Assembly: GCA_017503105.1 (NCBI GenBank) | Contig: JAFVTS010000008.1 | Span: forward strand, 1 to 64,000 | Source of the DNA: Clostridia bacterium | GTDB lineage: Bacteria > Bacillota > Clostridia > Oscillospirales > CAG-272 | Direction: 5' to 3' | Length of the DNA stretch: 64,000 nucleotides | In this document: one piece after another, positions 34,079 through 43,388 of the stretch | Numbering within the stretch: the first letter of the stretch is position 1 | How the letters are laid out: each line of letters starts with the position of its first letter | Made by a program: the position numbers and the translations under genes | Notes under the pieces: generated by a model | The model's database searches: none | What the model saw: the letters and a program-made list of their open reading frames with translations, nothing else | Told to the model about the DNA's origin: nothing

Positions 34079-35674
34079 ATGATAACTGTTACAGATCTCG
34101 CCTTTAATTTCGGCGGACAACTACTTTTTAAGGATGTAAATCTTAAATTCACCCCGGGAAACTGCTACGGTATTATAGGCGCAAACGGAGCGGGCAAGTC
34201 CACTTTCTTAAGGCTCCTTTGCGGTGAGCTTCAGCCGACGAAGGGGGAAGTTTCAATTCCTTCCGATATCAGAATGTCGGTGCTTAAGCAGAATCACTTT
34301 GCGTACGAAGAATATACGGTCCTCGACACCGTGATCATGGGCAACAAACGTCTTTACGATATAATGAAGGAAAAAGACGAGCTCTACGCAAAGGAGGACT
34401 TCACCGAAGAAGACGGAATGCGAGCATCCGAGCTTGAAGCCGAGTTTGCCGAGCTCAACGGATGGGAAGCCGAGTCCGATGCGTCAAAGCTTATTCAAGG
34501 GCTTGGGCTTACGGATGATTACCTTTATATGTATATGTCCTCGATCGGCGAGAGCGAGAAGGTCAAGGTGCTTCTTGCGCAAGCGCTGTTCGGCAACCCC
34601 GATATTATCCTTCTTGACGAGCCGACCAACGGTCTTGATATAAACGCCGTTATGTGGCTTGAGAACTTCCTTGCCGATTATTTCGGAACGGTCCTCGTCG
34701 TTTCTCACGACCGTCATTTCCTGAACGACGTTTGCACCAACATCGTCGATATTGATTATACGGGCATAAAAATGTACGTCGGCAACTACGAGTTCTGGTA
34801 TGAATCGAGCCAGCTCATACAGCGTATGATCAAAATGCAAAACAAGAAAAACGAGGAGAAGATAGCCGAGCTCCAGAGCTTCATCTCCCGATTCTCGGCA
34901 AATAAATCAAAATCAAGGCAGGCGACCGCGAGAAGAAAGCTTCTTGATAAATTAACGGTCGAGGAGCTTCCCGCATCCTCGCGCCGCTACCCGTTCATCG
35001 GCTTCGATATGGACAGGGAAGCGGGAAAGGAGATCCTGCACGTAGAGGGACTTTCAAAATCGCTTGACGGGAACGTGCTCTTTAGAGACCTTTCGTTCCA
35101 CGTCTTTAAGGGCGACAAGATCGCGTTCGTCGGAAACGAGCTCGCTATCACGCATCTTTTCAAAATATTGAACGATGAAGAAGCGGCTGATAAGGGTGAG
35201 TTTAAGTTCGGCGTTTCCATCACCACCTCGTATTTCCCGCACGATAATTCTCCGTATTTTGAAGGTCACACGGAATCCATTCTGGATTGGATGCGTCAGT
35301 ATTCCAAGGATCAGACGGAGACGTATCTTCGAGGCTTCCTCGGCAAAATGCTGTTCTCAAACGATGCGGTTTTCAAGCCCGTTAACGTGCTTTCGGGCGG
35401 TGAGAAGGTCAGATGTATGTTCTCGCGTATGATGATGTTCGGCTCCAATATGCTCATAATCGATCAGCCCACCGACCATCTTGATCTTGAGTCTATCACG
35501 GCGGTCAACAACGGAATGAAGAATTTCGCCGGTAATATTTTGTTCTCGTCGCACGACTTTGAGATAATAAATACCGTCGCAAACCGTATAATAGAGATCT
35601 TGCCCGATGGGTCTTTCGTTGACAGAAACGGCACTTACGAAGAATATCTTGAATATAAAGCAGGGCAGAATTGA
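34079..35674 (+). CDS. ABC-F family ATPase (YbiT-like)
   Basis: A 531-residue soluble protein with two ABC ATPase domains and no membrane segment. Domain 1: Walker A GANGAGKST, signature-like SSIGESEKVKVLLA, Walker B IILLDEPTNGLD. Domain 2 lacks a canonical Walker A (FVGNELAITHLFK), while its signature (LSGGEKVRCMFSR) and Walker B (LIIDQPTDHLD, with Q in place of E) are recognisable. The linker (about 245-300) is the ribosome-reaching P-site tRNA motif. ABC-F proteins act on stalled ribosomes. The altered second site is a known trait of the YbiT/YkpA-like subgroup. It may be translational rather than resistance-related. Confidence 0.9.
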   Translation: MITVTDLAFNFGGQLLFKDVNLKFTPGNCYGIIGANGAGKSTFLRLLCGELQPTKGEVSIPSDIRMSVLKQNHFAYEEYTVLDTVIMGNKRLYDIMKEKDELYAKEDFTEEDGMRASELEAEFAELNGWEAESDASKLIQGLGLTDDYLYMYMSSIGESEKVKVLLAQALFGNPDIILLDEPTNGLDINAVMWLENFLADYFGTVLVVSHDRHFLNDVCTNIVDIDYTGIKMYVGNYEFWYESSQLIQRMIKMQNKKNEEKIAELQSFISRFSANKSKSRQATARRKLLDKLTVEELPASSRRYPFIGFDMDREAGKEILHVEGLSKSLDGNVLFRDLSFHVFKGDKIAFVGNELAITHLFKILNDEEAADKGEFKFGVSITTSYFPHDNSPYFEGHTESILDWMRQYSKDQTETYLRGFLGKMLFSNDAVFKPVNVLSGGEKVRCMFSRMMMFGSNMLIIDQPTDHLDLESITAVNNGMKNFAGNILFSSHDFEIINTVANRIIEILPDGSFVDRNGTYEEYLEYKAGQN

Positions 35675-35721
35675 TTTTTTAGTCTAAAGACGCAGAAGCA
35701 AAATAAAACGACAAATACTAA

Positions 35722-35768
35722 AACGCGCAGATAGTTTGAATAGCTATCTGCGCGTTCTGCTTTGTTTT
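35722..35768 (+). terminator. Terminator after the ABC-F gene
   Basis: Perfect 13-bp stem (35722-35734 with 35744-35756), 9-nt loop, imperfect U-rich tail. On the minus strand it also lies just past the SGNH gene stop. Confidence 0.75.
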
Positions 35769-35794
35769 AATACTGAAATTCCATTTTTTTGATG

Positions 35795-36727
35795 TTACAG
35801 TGTACTTTTAGTATGAGCGATCAGAGCTTTTATGTTTTCTGTATAATGCAAGTCACGCTCATCAAATGCGCGGAATTGCTCTTCCATAAACGGAGTACGC
35901 ATTTCTTTCGGAAAATCGCGAATAATCTGTCTGATATTATCACTGTTTTTAACACCGTGGTATAGACACCTGTCAACGAAGGAACCGTTTACGACTTTCT
36001 TTTCCAACGCATATCTTTTGTTTTCCCATTCGTCAAACGGTTGCTCGGCAAGGGTACACATTTTCTCATACGTGCGAGGGATTTCAACGTCAAAGCCCTG
36101 AGCGGCAAGAAATAGTGCAGCCATAAGCTCGTGACCTGCGGGGGTAGGGTGAACACGGTCAGGTCCAATGCAGCTTTTGTTTGTTTTTGATAGTTTTTTT
36201 AATATTTCAAGCATTGCGGAGTTAAAGTCAATAAAAGGAATATCGTTTTCCTTGGCATATACCTTTAATCGTTCGCCTAACTCAAAAAGAGCCGCTTCTA
36301 CACCAATGCGGTTGATTTCTTTTATATCCGATAGCTCGTCGTACGGTGTGGGAGAGCAGAGAATAACTCGAATACCGAGAGAACGAAGATTATTTATTAT
36401 GCTTTTAATGCTGATGATGGATTTGTCTATCATCGCACGACGCTCTATTACGCAGTCACCTGTGAGCGGTACGCCGTAATAATTGCGTCCGACATCATTC
36501 ATTCCAAACATTATAACAACGTCCGTCGGATCAAAGGGAAGAACCGTTTCATATATTCTTCCTTGTGCGGCAGATGCGTTGTCACCCGGAACTCCTGCGT
36601 TATACATCTCAAATCGGAGATCCGTGTTTTCTCTGTAATATTGAAGTATTCTGCGCATCCACGTTCCGTTTGCGGTAATGCTGTCACCAAAAAATACTAC
36701 TCTTGCGCCGTTTTCAAATCTAAACAT
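35795..36727 (-). CDS. SGNH/GDSL family hydrolase
   Basis: A 310-residue esterase-fold protein. Block I FFGDSIT holds the nucleophile S16, block II the glycine in NAGVPGDNA, block III N76 in GMNDVG, and block V D189 and H192 in DRVHPTPAGH. Such enzymes deacetylate carbohydrates or hydrolyse lipid esters; the substrate is unknown. The C-terminal ~100 residues are family-specific. No signal peptide, so it is probably cytoplasmic. AGGAG lies ten bases before ATG and touches the U-run of an upstream terminator. Base composition is poorer in CG-rich codons than its neighbours, which fits an accessory gene. Confidence 0.88.
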   Translation of the reverse strand: MFRFENGARVVFFGDSITANGTWMRRILQYYRENTDLRFEMYNAGVPGDNASAAQGRIYETVLPFDPTDVVIMFGMNDVGRNYYGVPLTGDCVIERRAMIDKSIISIKSIINNLRSLGIRVILCSPTPYDELSDIKEINRIGVEAALFELGERLKVYAKENDIPFIDFNSAMLEILKKLSKTNKSCIGPDRVHPTPAGHELMAALFLAAQGFDVEIPRTYEKMCTLAEQPFDEWENKRYALEKKVVNGSFVDRCLYHGVKNSDNIRQIIRDFPKEMRTPFMEEQFRAFDERDLHYTENIKALIAHTKSTL

Positions 36728-36737
36728 AAATTTCTCC

Positions 36738-36775
36738 TAAAAAAATTGGCTATCATTAAAAACGACAGCCAATTT
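36738..36775 (-). terminator. Terminator after ispH-S1, abutting the SGNH ribosome site
   Basis: On the minus strand ATTGGCT (36767-36773) pairs with AGCCAAT (36745-36751) and is followed by a seven-U run that runs into AGGAG of the next gene. Confidence 0.75.
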
Positions 36776-36783
36776 CCTGTATA

Positions 36784-38844
36784 TTAAATAGAACCTACGA
36801 TGTAGGGAGCCATATCAGCTCTCTCCTGAGCGATCCTTTCAGCCTCAGCAGCTTCCTCAGCAGCTCTTGCAGCTTCTTCTTCGGCGCGTGCAGCCTCGCG
36901 AGCGGCTTTCTCTTCCTCTTCCTTGAGAGCGCGGATGGAAAGCGCAAGCTTTCTGTTATCATCGTCGATCTCGGTGATCTTAACGTCAACAACGTCGCCA
37001 ACCTTAAGTACGTCAGCAGGGGAGTTGATGCGCTCGGTGGAAATTCTTGAAATGTGGATGAGACCGTCAACGTCCTCATAAACCTCAGCGAAAGCACCCC
37101 AAGGCATAATGGAAACGATCTTTGCGGGAACTACGTCACCCACGTTGAACTTCTGAGTGAACTGATACCAGGTATCCATCTCCTGGGTCTTGTAGCCGAG
37201 AGAGATCCTCTTCTTTTCTACGTCAAGCTCCTTGATGAATACGTCGATAACCTGACCGACGGAAACGATCTGAGAAGGATGCTTGATCCTCTTCCAGGAA
37301 AGCTCGGTGTTGTGTACCATACCGTCAACGCCGCCGATGTCGACAAACGCACCGTAGGGAGTAAGATTCTTAACGGTACCCATAAAGTGCTGACCAACCT
37401 CAAGCGTTGCCCAAACAGCCTCTTCGCGAGCCTTCTTTTCCTCGTTGAGAATAACCTTGATAGAGCCAAGAGCCTTTTTCTTAGCCTCGTCAAACTCGAT
37501 GAGCTTGATTCTTTGCTCGGTACCTACGAGAACGGAAAGATCGCCGCCCTTAGCGATACCCGTCTGAGATGCGGGTACGAAGACAGAGTTGTTCTTTGCG
37601 GAAACGACGACGCCGCCCTTGTTCTGAGCAACGACCTTTCCCTCAAGAATCTCACCGCTTTCGTAAGCTTCCTTAAGAACTACCCAGCTGTTGTCAGCGT
37701 CTACACGCTTCTTGGAAACGGTGGCAAGACCCTTGCCATCCTCGACTCTGATTACGAATACTTCGATCTCGTCTCCAACCTTGAACATTTCGGAGAGCTT
37801 AGCGGCAGGATCGTCTGTGATCTGCTCTTTTGTAAGCACGCCGGTAAACTTGGCGCCAAGGTCGAGCTTTATCTCGTTATCACTGATCGTGAAAACGGTA
37901 CCGGTAACTGTTTCTCCTGTATGTAAAGTTTTGAGTGAGTCTTCGAGCATTTCGCTGAAGTCTGCATTTTTGATTTCTTCCATAACTTTTAACACCTCCG
38001 TAATTATACCGTCGGGCGTGGAAGCTCCCGCGGTTAATCCTGCGCTTTTTGCGCTGTCAGGAAAATCAGTTTTCAAGTCGTCGACCGATTCGATGTGAAG
38101 CGTGTCGGGACAAGCCTCGTGACAAAGTTCAAAAAGACGTCTTGTGTTTGAGCTGTCCTTGCCACCCACCACTATCATCAGATCGGATTGCTTTGCAAGC
38201 TTCACGGCTTCGTTCTGGCGATTTTCAGTGACACTGCATATTGTATCATAAATTTTTGCATTTGTATATAGTTTTTGCGAAAAATTTTTAATTTTTTCAA
38301 ATTCTAACAAATTTTGAGTGGTTTGAGAGCACAAAATCAGTAACTTTTTTTCAAAACTCAAGCTTTTGAACTCTTCAAGTGAAGAAACCGCGTATTTTTC
38401 CCCCTTCGCGTGGCTCATAATTCCGACCGCTTCGGGATGTTCTTTTTCAGAGAAGAGAACGAAGCAGGTGTCCTCCGACGTGTTTTCCTCCGCTATCCTG
38501 TGGATCTTTTTTACGTCGATACAGGTGAGGTCAACTACGTTAAAAAGAGGGAAGCGCTCGGCGTAGGAGAAAAGCTTTTTCGCGTCATCCGAGGGAATGC
38601 CGTGCGTTCTTATCACCACCGTCGTCTTTACCTTCGGAGGAACGAGCTTATCAACGTCGGAAATATCAATGGAATCTACGCCGAGTGCCTTCAGCTCTTC
38701 GTTGTAAAGCCTGTTGTGAATGAGGTGTCCGAGTGTGAATATGAGCTCACCGTCTTTTCTTTCCGATATGAGCCTTCTTACGGTAATATCCGCACGCCTG
38801 ACACCCGGGCAGAAGCCCGCGTATTTAGAAAGCGTTACCTTCAA
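36784..38844 (-). CDS. ispH: Fused IspH (HMB-PP reductase) and S1 RNA-binding protein
   Basis: A 686-residue fusion. Residues 1-290 are IspH, the last MEP-pathway enzyme, which reduces HMB-PP to IPP and DMAPP. The [4Fe-4S] cysteines are C12 (FCPGV), C108 (DLTC) and C203 (DTICSVT); E138 in EHPEAVG and SQTTQ belong to the active site. Residues ~310-640 hold four S1 domains, as in ribosomal protein S1, and an Ala/Glu-rich tail ends the protein. This fusion is known in Clostridia. The start is TTG at 38844, overlapping the cmk-plsC stop (TTGA); GGAGG lies 11 bases upstream. Confidence 0.94.
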   Translation of the reverse strand: MKVTLSKYAGFCPGVRRADITVRRLISERKDGELIFTLGHLIHNRLYNEELKALGVDSIDISDVDKLVPPKVKTTVVIRTHGIPSDDAKKLFSYAERFPLFNVVDLTCIDVKKIHRIAEENTSEDTCFVLFSEKEHPEAVGIMSHAKGEKYAVSSLEEFKSLSFEKKLLILCSQTTQNLLEFEKIKNFSQKLYTNAKIYDTICSVTENRQNEAVKLAKQSDLMIVVGGKDSSNTRRLFELCHEACPDTLHIESVDDLKTDFPDSAKSAGLTAGASTPDGIITEVLKVMEEIKNADFSEMLEDSLKTLHTGETVTGTVFTISDNEIKLDLGAKFTGVLTKEQITDDPAAKLSEMFKVGDEIEVFVIRVEDGKGLATVSKKRVDADNSWVVLKEAYESGEILEGKVVAQNKGGVVVSAKNNSVFVPASQTGIAKGGDLSVLVGTEQRIKLIEFDEAKKKALGSIKVILNEEKKAREEAVWATLEVGQHFMGTVKNLTPYGAFVDIGGVDGMVHNTELSWKRIKHPSQIVSVGQVIDVFIKELDVEKKRISLGYKTQEMDTWYQFTQKFNVGDVVPAKIVSIMPWGAFAEVYEDVDGLIHISRISTERINSPADVLKVGDVVDVKITEIDDDNRKLALSIRALKEEEEKAAREAARAEEEAARAAEEAAEAERIAQERADMAPYIVGSI

Positions 38845-40145
38845 TTTTCATTTTCCTCCAAAGTGCGCGGCTCTTGCTTGTTTAAAGCAAGGATAGCCGA
38901 AAAGATCTTTTTGCCCGCCGCTTCGTATTCGTCCTTACCGCCATTCACAAATCCGAGCTCCGAGTTCGGAATAAGCTCTCCGAAATACAGATCAACTCGT
39001 CTGAAAAATCCGTATTTATGCTTTTTTACGTTGATAAATGCGGGCAGAACGTCTGCTCCCGAACGATAAGCTATAAGCGCCGCTCCGTTTTTGATCTTCG
39101 TTTTTGCGGGATCTACACCGGGATTTCTGTGTCCTTGGGGAAAGATCGAGATAAGCTCACCTTGCTCCAAAAGCTCCACCGAAGATCTGAGCGCGCCGAC
39201 GTCCGCGCCTTTTCTGTCTACGAAGACGGCACCGAGCGCCTTGATTATCCTTCCGAGAAGGGGGACCCTTGAGAGCTCCTTTTTGGCGATAAATCTGATC
39301 TGCCTTTTTGCGCTTACGGCGATAATGAAAACGTCGCGTATGGCGATATGGTTCGAGCATATGATAGCAGGACCTTCGGCGGGAACGTTTTCAAGTCCGT
39401 GAACGTGTATGCGAAGGAAAAATTTAGTAAACGGTCTTATTATCGCGCGGACGATCATATATCCGCTTCTTTTTTTATGCTTTTTGGCTTTTTTTTTAAT
39501 GATGTCAAGCACGGCGTCCACCGTTTGCTCGGGCGTCATATCCGAGTTGTCGAGCATTACGGCGTCATCCGCGGGGACGCAGGGCGCAACAGCTCTCGTA
39601 GAGTCGTTCTTATCGCGCTCCGCCATTTCGCTGTAAACGCTCTCGTAAGTTACGCTCGCGCCTTTTGCGAGCAGCTCCTCGTATCTGCGTCTGGCTCTTG
39701 CCTCCGGGCTTGCCGTCAGGAAAATCTTGACCTCGGCATTCGGAAGTATCACGGTGCCTATATCTCTGCCGTCCATAATGACGCTGTTCTTGCTCGCCAT
39801 TGAGCGCTGCGTTTCAAGCAAGAAGCTTCTGACCTCGGGTATCGCGCTCACCGCCGACGCCGCCATTGATATCTCGGGCGTGCGGATGCTGTCGCCAACG
39901 TCCTCGCCGTCAAGAAGTATAACTTGCTTTCCGTCGGTGAAGGAGAGCTCAAGTCTGAACGCTCCGAGCTTTGATATGACCGCCTGTGCGTCCTTGGGAT
40001 CTACGCCGTTTTTAAGCATATAAAGTCCTATCGTTCTGTAAAGGGCTCCCGTGTCAACGTAAATGATCCCAAGCTTTGCCGCCACAGCCTTCGCAAGGCT
40101 TGATTTTCCGGCGCCTCCGGGACCGTCAATTGCTATTCTTATCAT
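38841..40145 (-). CDS. cmk: Fused cytidylate kinase and 1-acylglycerol-3-phosphate acyltransferase
   Basis: A 434-residue fusion. Residues 1-215 are Cmk (CMP/dCMP to CDP/dCDP), with Walker A GPGGAGKSS, DTGALYR and MDGRDIGTVI. A basic linker (about 217-228) leads to a PlsC-like acyltransferase (about 230-425) with H266-x4-D271 (NHIAIRD) and a variant FPQGHRNPG in place of the usual FPEGTR. The second half would make phosphatidic acid. Separate adjacent cmk and plsC genes are common in Clostridia; here they are one frame. Start 40145 overlaps the upstream stop (ATGA) and has GGAG six bases upstream. Confidence 0.92.
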   Translation of the reverse strand: MIRIAIDGPGGAGKSSLAKAVAAKLGIIYVDTGALYRTIGLYMLKNGVDPKDAQAVISKLGAFRLELSFTDGKQVILLDGEDVGDSIRTPEISMAASAVSAIPEVRSFLLETQRSMASKNSVIMDGRDIGTVILPNAEVKIFLTASPEARARRRYEELLAKGASVTYESVYSEMAERDKNDSTRAVAPCVPADDAVMLDNSDMTPEQTVDAVLDIIKKKAKKHKKRSGYMIVRAIIRPFTKFFLRIHVHGLENVPAEGPAIICSNHIAIRDVFIIAVSAKRQIRFIAKKELSRVPLLGRIIKALGAVFVDRKGADVGALRSSVELLEQGELISIFPQGHRNPGVDPAKTKIKNGAALIAYRSGADVLPAFINVKKHKYGFFRRVDLYFGELIPNSELGFVNGGKDEYEAAGKKIFSAILALNKQEPRTLEENEN

Positions 40146-41380
40146 TCCAAACTCCATTCTGCCGCGCTTTTTCCGGCTAAATATCCGGTTGCAAAGGCTA
40201 TCTGTAAATTATATCCACCCGTATATGCATCTACGTCTATCATCTCTCCCGCGAAATAAAGCCCGGGGGTGAGCTTCGATTCCATCGTCTTTGGGATTAT
40301 CTCCTTCGTGCTGACGCCGCCCGACGTAATGATAGCTTCCTCAATAGGTCTCGTGCCCTTGAGCGGTATCACGAACCCCTTTAGCGCGGAGAGTATTTTC
40401 TTTCTTTCTTCTTTCGTTATCGAATTGACCTTTTTTCTCGGATCTATGCCCGTATAAGTGACGAACGGTTCTATCATTTTCGTCGGAAGAAGAGCAGAGA
40501 GCGAATTTATAAAATCCTTATTGACGTTAGAGGTGAAATCGGAGATTATTCTTGCATCCAGAGTCTTTTCGTCAAGCGCGGGCTTCAGATCTATCAAGAG
40601 CTTTACGCCCTCAAAATCCATACCGCAAAGATGTGCCGACGCCGAAAGGATCAAAGGACCCGTGACCCCGAAATGAGTAAACATCATCTCTCCGAAATCG
40701 GAATACAGCGCCTTGCCGTTCTTATCTGTAACCGTGATACCGACGTTTTTCAAGGAAAGTCCTTGCATCATCCCGCAAAACGGGCTGTCGCTTTCTAAGG
40801 GAACGAGCGAGGGCAAGAGCTCCGTTACGCTGTGTCCGAGGGATCTTGCGAGGCGGAAGCCTGAGCCGTCGGAGCCCGTAAGGGGGTACGATCTTCCGCC
40901 CGTTGCGAGGATCACGCGGTCAAATATATATTCTTTTCCCGACGCGTTCACGATGAACTGCGAGTCCGCTTTTTTCACCGACGTTACTTTGGAAAATACG
41001 ACGGCGGCGTCCGAGGAATATTTTTTAAGAGCGTTTACTATATCTATCGCTTTATCCGATACGGGAAAAACGCGGTTTCCGCGCTCGGTTTTCAAAGGAA
41101 CGCCGAGCTCTTCGAAAAGGGACATGACCGAGGACGGGGGCAGGGCGTTCATAGCTCCGAAAAGAAAACGCGGATTTTTGGTCACGTTCTCAAGAATTTC
41201 CGTAACGGTGGAATCGTTCGTGACGTTGCATCTGCCTTTTCCCGTTATCGCAAGCTTTTTTCCGAGCCTTCCCATATGCTCGAAAACGGTAACGTCAGCC
41301 CCTGAGCGCAGCGCCGTTCCCGCCGCCATCATTCCCGCAGCGCCGCCGCCAACGACCGCTATTCTTATATTTTTATCCAT
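40142..41380 (-). CDS. HI0933/YhiN family flavoprotein
   Basis: A 412-residue NAD(P)/FAD-dependent oxidoreductase with IAVVGGGAAGMMAA at the N-terminus, the family segment GRLGKKLAITGKGRCNVTN, ATGGRSYPLTGSDGSG and the C-terminal AGEMIDVDAYTGGYNLQIAFATG. The family includes BaiN-like and aminoacetone-oxidase-annotated proteins; no reaction can be fixed. M1 is taken at 41380, right after the RpiR gene stop; upstream starts would extend far into that gene. It overlaps cmk-plsC by four bases. Confidence 0.9.
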   Translation of the reverse strand: MDKNIRIAVVGGGAAGMMAAGTALRSGADVTVFEHMGRLGKKLAITGKGRCNVTNDSTVTEILENVTKNPRFLFGAMNALPPSSVMSLFEELGVPLKTERGNRVFPVSDKAIDIVNALKKYSSDAAVVFSKVTSVKKADSQFIVNASGKEYIFDRVILATGGRSYPLTGSDGSGFRLARSLGHSVTELLPSLVPLESDSPFCGMMQGLSLKNVGITVTDKNGKALYSDFGEMMFTHFGVTGPLILSASAHLCGMDFEGVKLLIDLKPALDEKTLDARIISDFTSNVNKDFINSLSALLPTKMIEPFVTYTGIDPRKKVNSITKEERKKILSALKGFVIPLKGTRPIEEAIITSGGVSTKEIIPKTMESKLTPGLYFAGEMIDVDAYTGGYNLQIAFATGYLAGKSAAEWSLE

Positions 41381-41384
41381 TCCG

Positions 41385-42242
41385 TCACCGCTTCGTATAG
41401 GCGCCGTACTCATCCCATATCTTCTCAAGGGTATCAAAGCGCTCGGTGATCTGCTTTTCTCGTCTGCGCGTTATCTCAACGATTATCGCGTTTATGATGC
41501 TTATGGGAGCAACGAGAGAATCCATATAAGCCGCCATATCGGACTGTGCGGTAAGAAGGAATGATGCGTGCTCGGCAATAGGGGAAATATCCGAATCCGT
41601 AAAGGCGACGACGGTAGCGCCCTTGCTTCTCGCGTATTTGACGGCGTTGACCGTCTTTGAGGAATACCTCGGGAAGGAAAAGGCTATCAGGACGTCGTTT
41701 TCCGTTATCGAAAACATCTGCTCGAACACTTCCTCGGAGGAGGAGGTATGTATCGTCTTTACATTGTCGAATATCATAGAAAGATTGTAATCAAGCATAC
41801 GCGCGAGCACCTCTGCGCTGCGCATTCCGATGATATATACGCTTTTCGCCGCGAGTATGGCGTCGACGGATTTATAAAACGCGTCGCGGTCAAGGGTGTC
41901 GAGAGTGTAGCGTATTTTTTCTACGTCGGACTCCATAACGTTTTCAAGAACGTCGCCCCGTCCGATGCGCTTTTTCGTAATTTCTATTCTTTGGTTCGGA
42001 GTAAGCCTCGTCCTGACGAGCTCCTGTACCGCTCTTTGAAATTCAACGTAACCGTCAAACCCGAGCGCGCCCGCAAAGCGCACGACGGTAGATTCCGAGA
42101 CCCCGACGTATTTGCCAAGACCCGCCGCCGTCATATACGCCGCCTTATCGTAATCGTTGAGAATAGCGTTCGCGATCTTTTTCTGCCCCTTGGAAAAGGT
42201 ATGCGAGGCGATTTTTATTCTCTGCGAAATGTCGTATGCCAT
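41385..42242 (-). CDS. RpiR/MurR family transcriptional regulator
   Basis: A 285-residue regulator. Residues ~1-75 form the helix-turn-helix domain (TAAGLGKYVGVSESTVVRFAGALGFDGYVEFQ); residues ~110-260 form a SIS sugar-phosphate-binding domain (VYIIGMRSAEVLARML, ISFSFPRYSSKTV). Such proteins respond to phosphosugars. ATG 42242 has AAAGGAT nine bases upstream; the open frame upstream lacks a site. It heads a run with the HI0933 flavoprotein, Cmk-PlsC and IspH-S1, whose control by a sugar phosphate would be unusual. Its target could lie elsewhere. Confidence 0.9.
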   Translation of the reverse strand: MAYDISQRIKIASHTFSKGQKKIANAILNDYDKAAYMTAAGLGKYVGVSESTVVRFAGALGFDGYVEFQRAVQELVRTRLTPNQRIEITKKRIGRGDVLENVMESDVEKIRYTLDTLDRDAFYKSVDAILAAKSVYIIGMRSAEVLARMLDYNLSMIFDNVKTIHTSSSEEVFEQMFSITENDVLIAFSFPRYSSKTVNAVKYARSKGATVVAFTDSDISPIAEHASFLLTAQSDMAAYMDSLVAPISIINAIIVEITRRREKQITERFDTLEKIWDEYGAYTKR

Positions 42243-42345
42243 ATAAAAACGATCCTTTCCTTGATGAAACAAAGCTCTCCCGACTGACGAAAAAAAGAGC
42301 GCGCATCAAGTTTTTTGCTGTAAAAAGTCATCCGTTACTTCAAAG

Positions 42346-42374
42346 ATTATAACACACTTTTAATATTTTTACAA
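42346..42374 (-). promoter_or_regulatory. Promoter of the RpiR-led operon
   Basis: On the minus strand TTGTAA (42369-42374), 17-bp spacer, TATAAT (42346-42351). Confidence 0.75.
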
Positions 42375-42403
42375 TACTTAATATAAAAAAATTATAAAAA
42401 GCA

Positions 42404-42432
42404 TTGCATTTTTTAAAAACTTGTGTTATACT
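42404..42432 (+). promoter_or_regulatory. Promoter of cdaA
   Basis: TTGCAT (42404-42409), 17-bp spacer, TATACT (42427-42432). It is divergent from the RpiR promoter without overlap. Confidence 0.72.
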
Positions 42433-42493
42433 ATTAAATGTATAGTTTTATTTACAGCAAATCGAATGCTTAACCTGTAAAGGCAGATATAAT

Positions 42494-43339
42494 ATGATGG
42501 CATTACTTAAGATCGACGTAAGCGGATTCAATAACTTTTTCCACAGGGTCGTCGAGATATTTAAAAAATTTAACGTTTCGGACGCGGTGGATATTTTTCT
42601 TCTCACTTGCGTATTTATTATAGCTTTCCGTTTTTTAAAAACGCGCAAGGCGGGCGCACTCATCGTTGGAATAGTGGTTTGTGCGATAGTATGGGGAATT
42701 TCAAGAGTTTTCCATCTTGAAGGACTTCATTTCATACTTTCGGGCGTATTCAACTACGGAATACTCGCGCTCGTAATAATCTTCCAGCCCGAGATAAGAG
42801 ACGCGCTTGAGAAGCTCGGCTCGGGATCTATCGGCAAGTTTTCAACGATAGGTGACAAAAACAAAAAGCTTTATTATTCGGTTATCGACAATATCTGCAA
42901 CGCCGTCGCGGATCTTTCGGCAACGAAAACGGGCGCTCTTATAGTAATCGAGCGCGCGACGCAGGTCGACGATATTATCGAGACGGGAATAAAGATAAAC
43001 GCGGACGTCAACTCGTCGCTTTTACGTAACATCTTCTTCAACCGCGCGCCGCTGCACGACGGAGCGGTGGTGATAGAAGAGGGGCGTATTTCAGCCGCGG
43101 GATGCCTTCTTCCGCTCACGAGAAGAACGGACGTCGATTCAAACCTCGGCACGCGTCATCGCGCGGCGATCGGTATGAGTGAATCGAGTGATGCCGTTAT
43201 AATCGTGGTCTCGGAGGAAACGGGCGTTATCTCGGTGGCCTTCGACTGCACGTTAACGCGAAATTATACTTCAGCCTCGTTAAGGCGCTTCCTTACCAAA
43301 AAGCTCATTCGCACGGGCGAGGAGTCCGAGGAAGCTTGA
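42494..43339 (+). CDS. cdaA: Diadenylate cyclase CdaA
   Basis: A 281-residue membrane cyclase making c-di-AMP from two ATP. Three transmembrane helices lie at about 30-48, 53-70 and 80-98, followed by the DAC domain with LHDGAVVI (D189-G-A) and GTRHRAAIGMSE (219-230). c-di-AMP controls potassium and osmolyte transport and cell-wall balance. In most Firmicutes cdaA is followed by cdaR and glmM; here a 35-residue membrane protein and a flavoprotein follow instead. Start ATG 42494 (followed by a second ATG). Confidence 0.95.
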   Translation: MMALLKIDVSGFNNFFHRVVEIFKKFNVSDAVDIFLLTCVFIIAFRFLKTRKAGALIVGIVVCAIVWGISRVFHLEGLHFILSGVFNYGILALVIIFQPEIRDALEKLGSGSIGKFSTIGDKNKKLYYSVIDNICNAVADLSATKTGALIVIERATQVDDIIETGIKINADVNSSLLRNIFFNRAPLHDGAVVIEEGRISAAGCLLPLTRRTDVDSNLGTRHRAAIGMSESSDAVIIVVSEETGVISVAFDCTLTRNYTSASLRRFLTKKLIRTGEESEEA

Positions 43340-43388
43340 TAAAACAACTAACAATTTTAATACGTCCTCGGCGACGAACGGAGATACC

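Noticed and set aside
34079..35674. ABC-F gene as an antibiotic-resistance determinant
   Set aside because: The sequence reads as the YbiT/YkpA-like housekeeping subgroup, without features that point to a resistance type.
37054..37926. Plus-strand open frame inside ispH-S1
   Set aside because: Antisense to the S1 repeats, whose domain pattern is clear.
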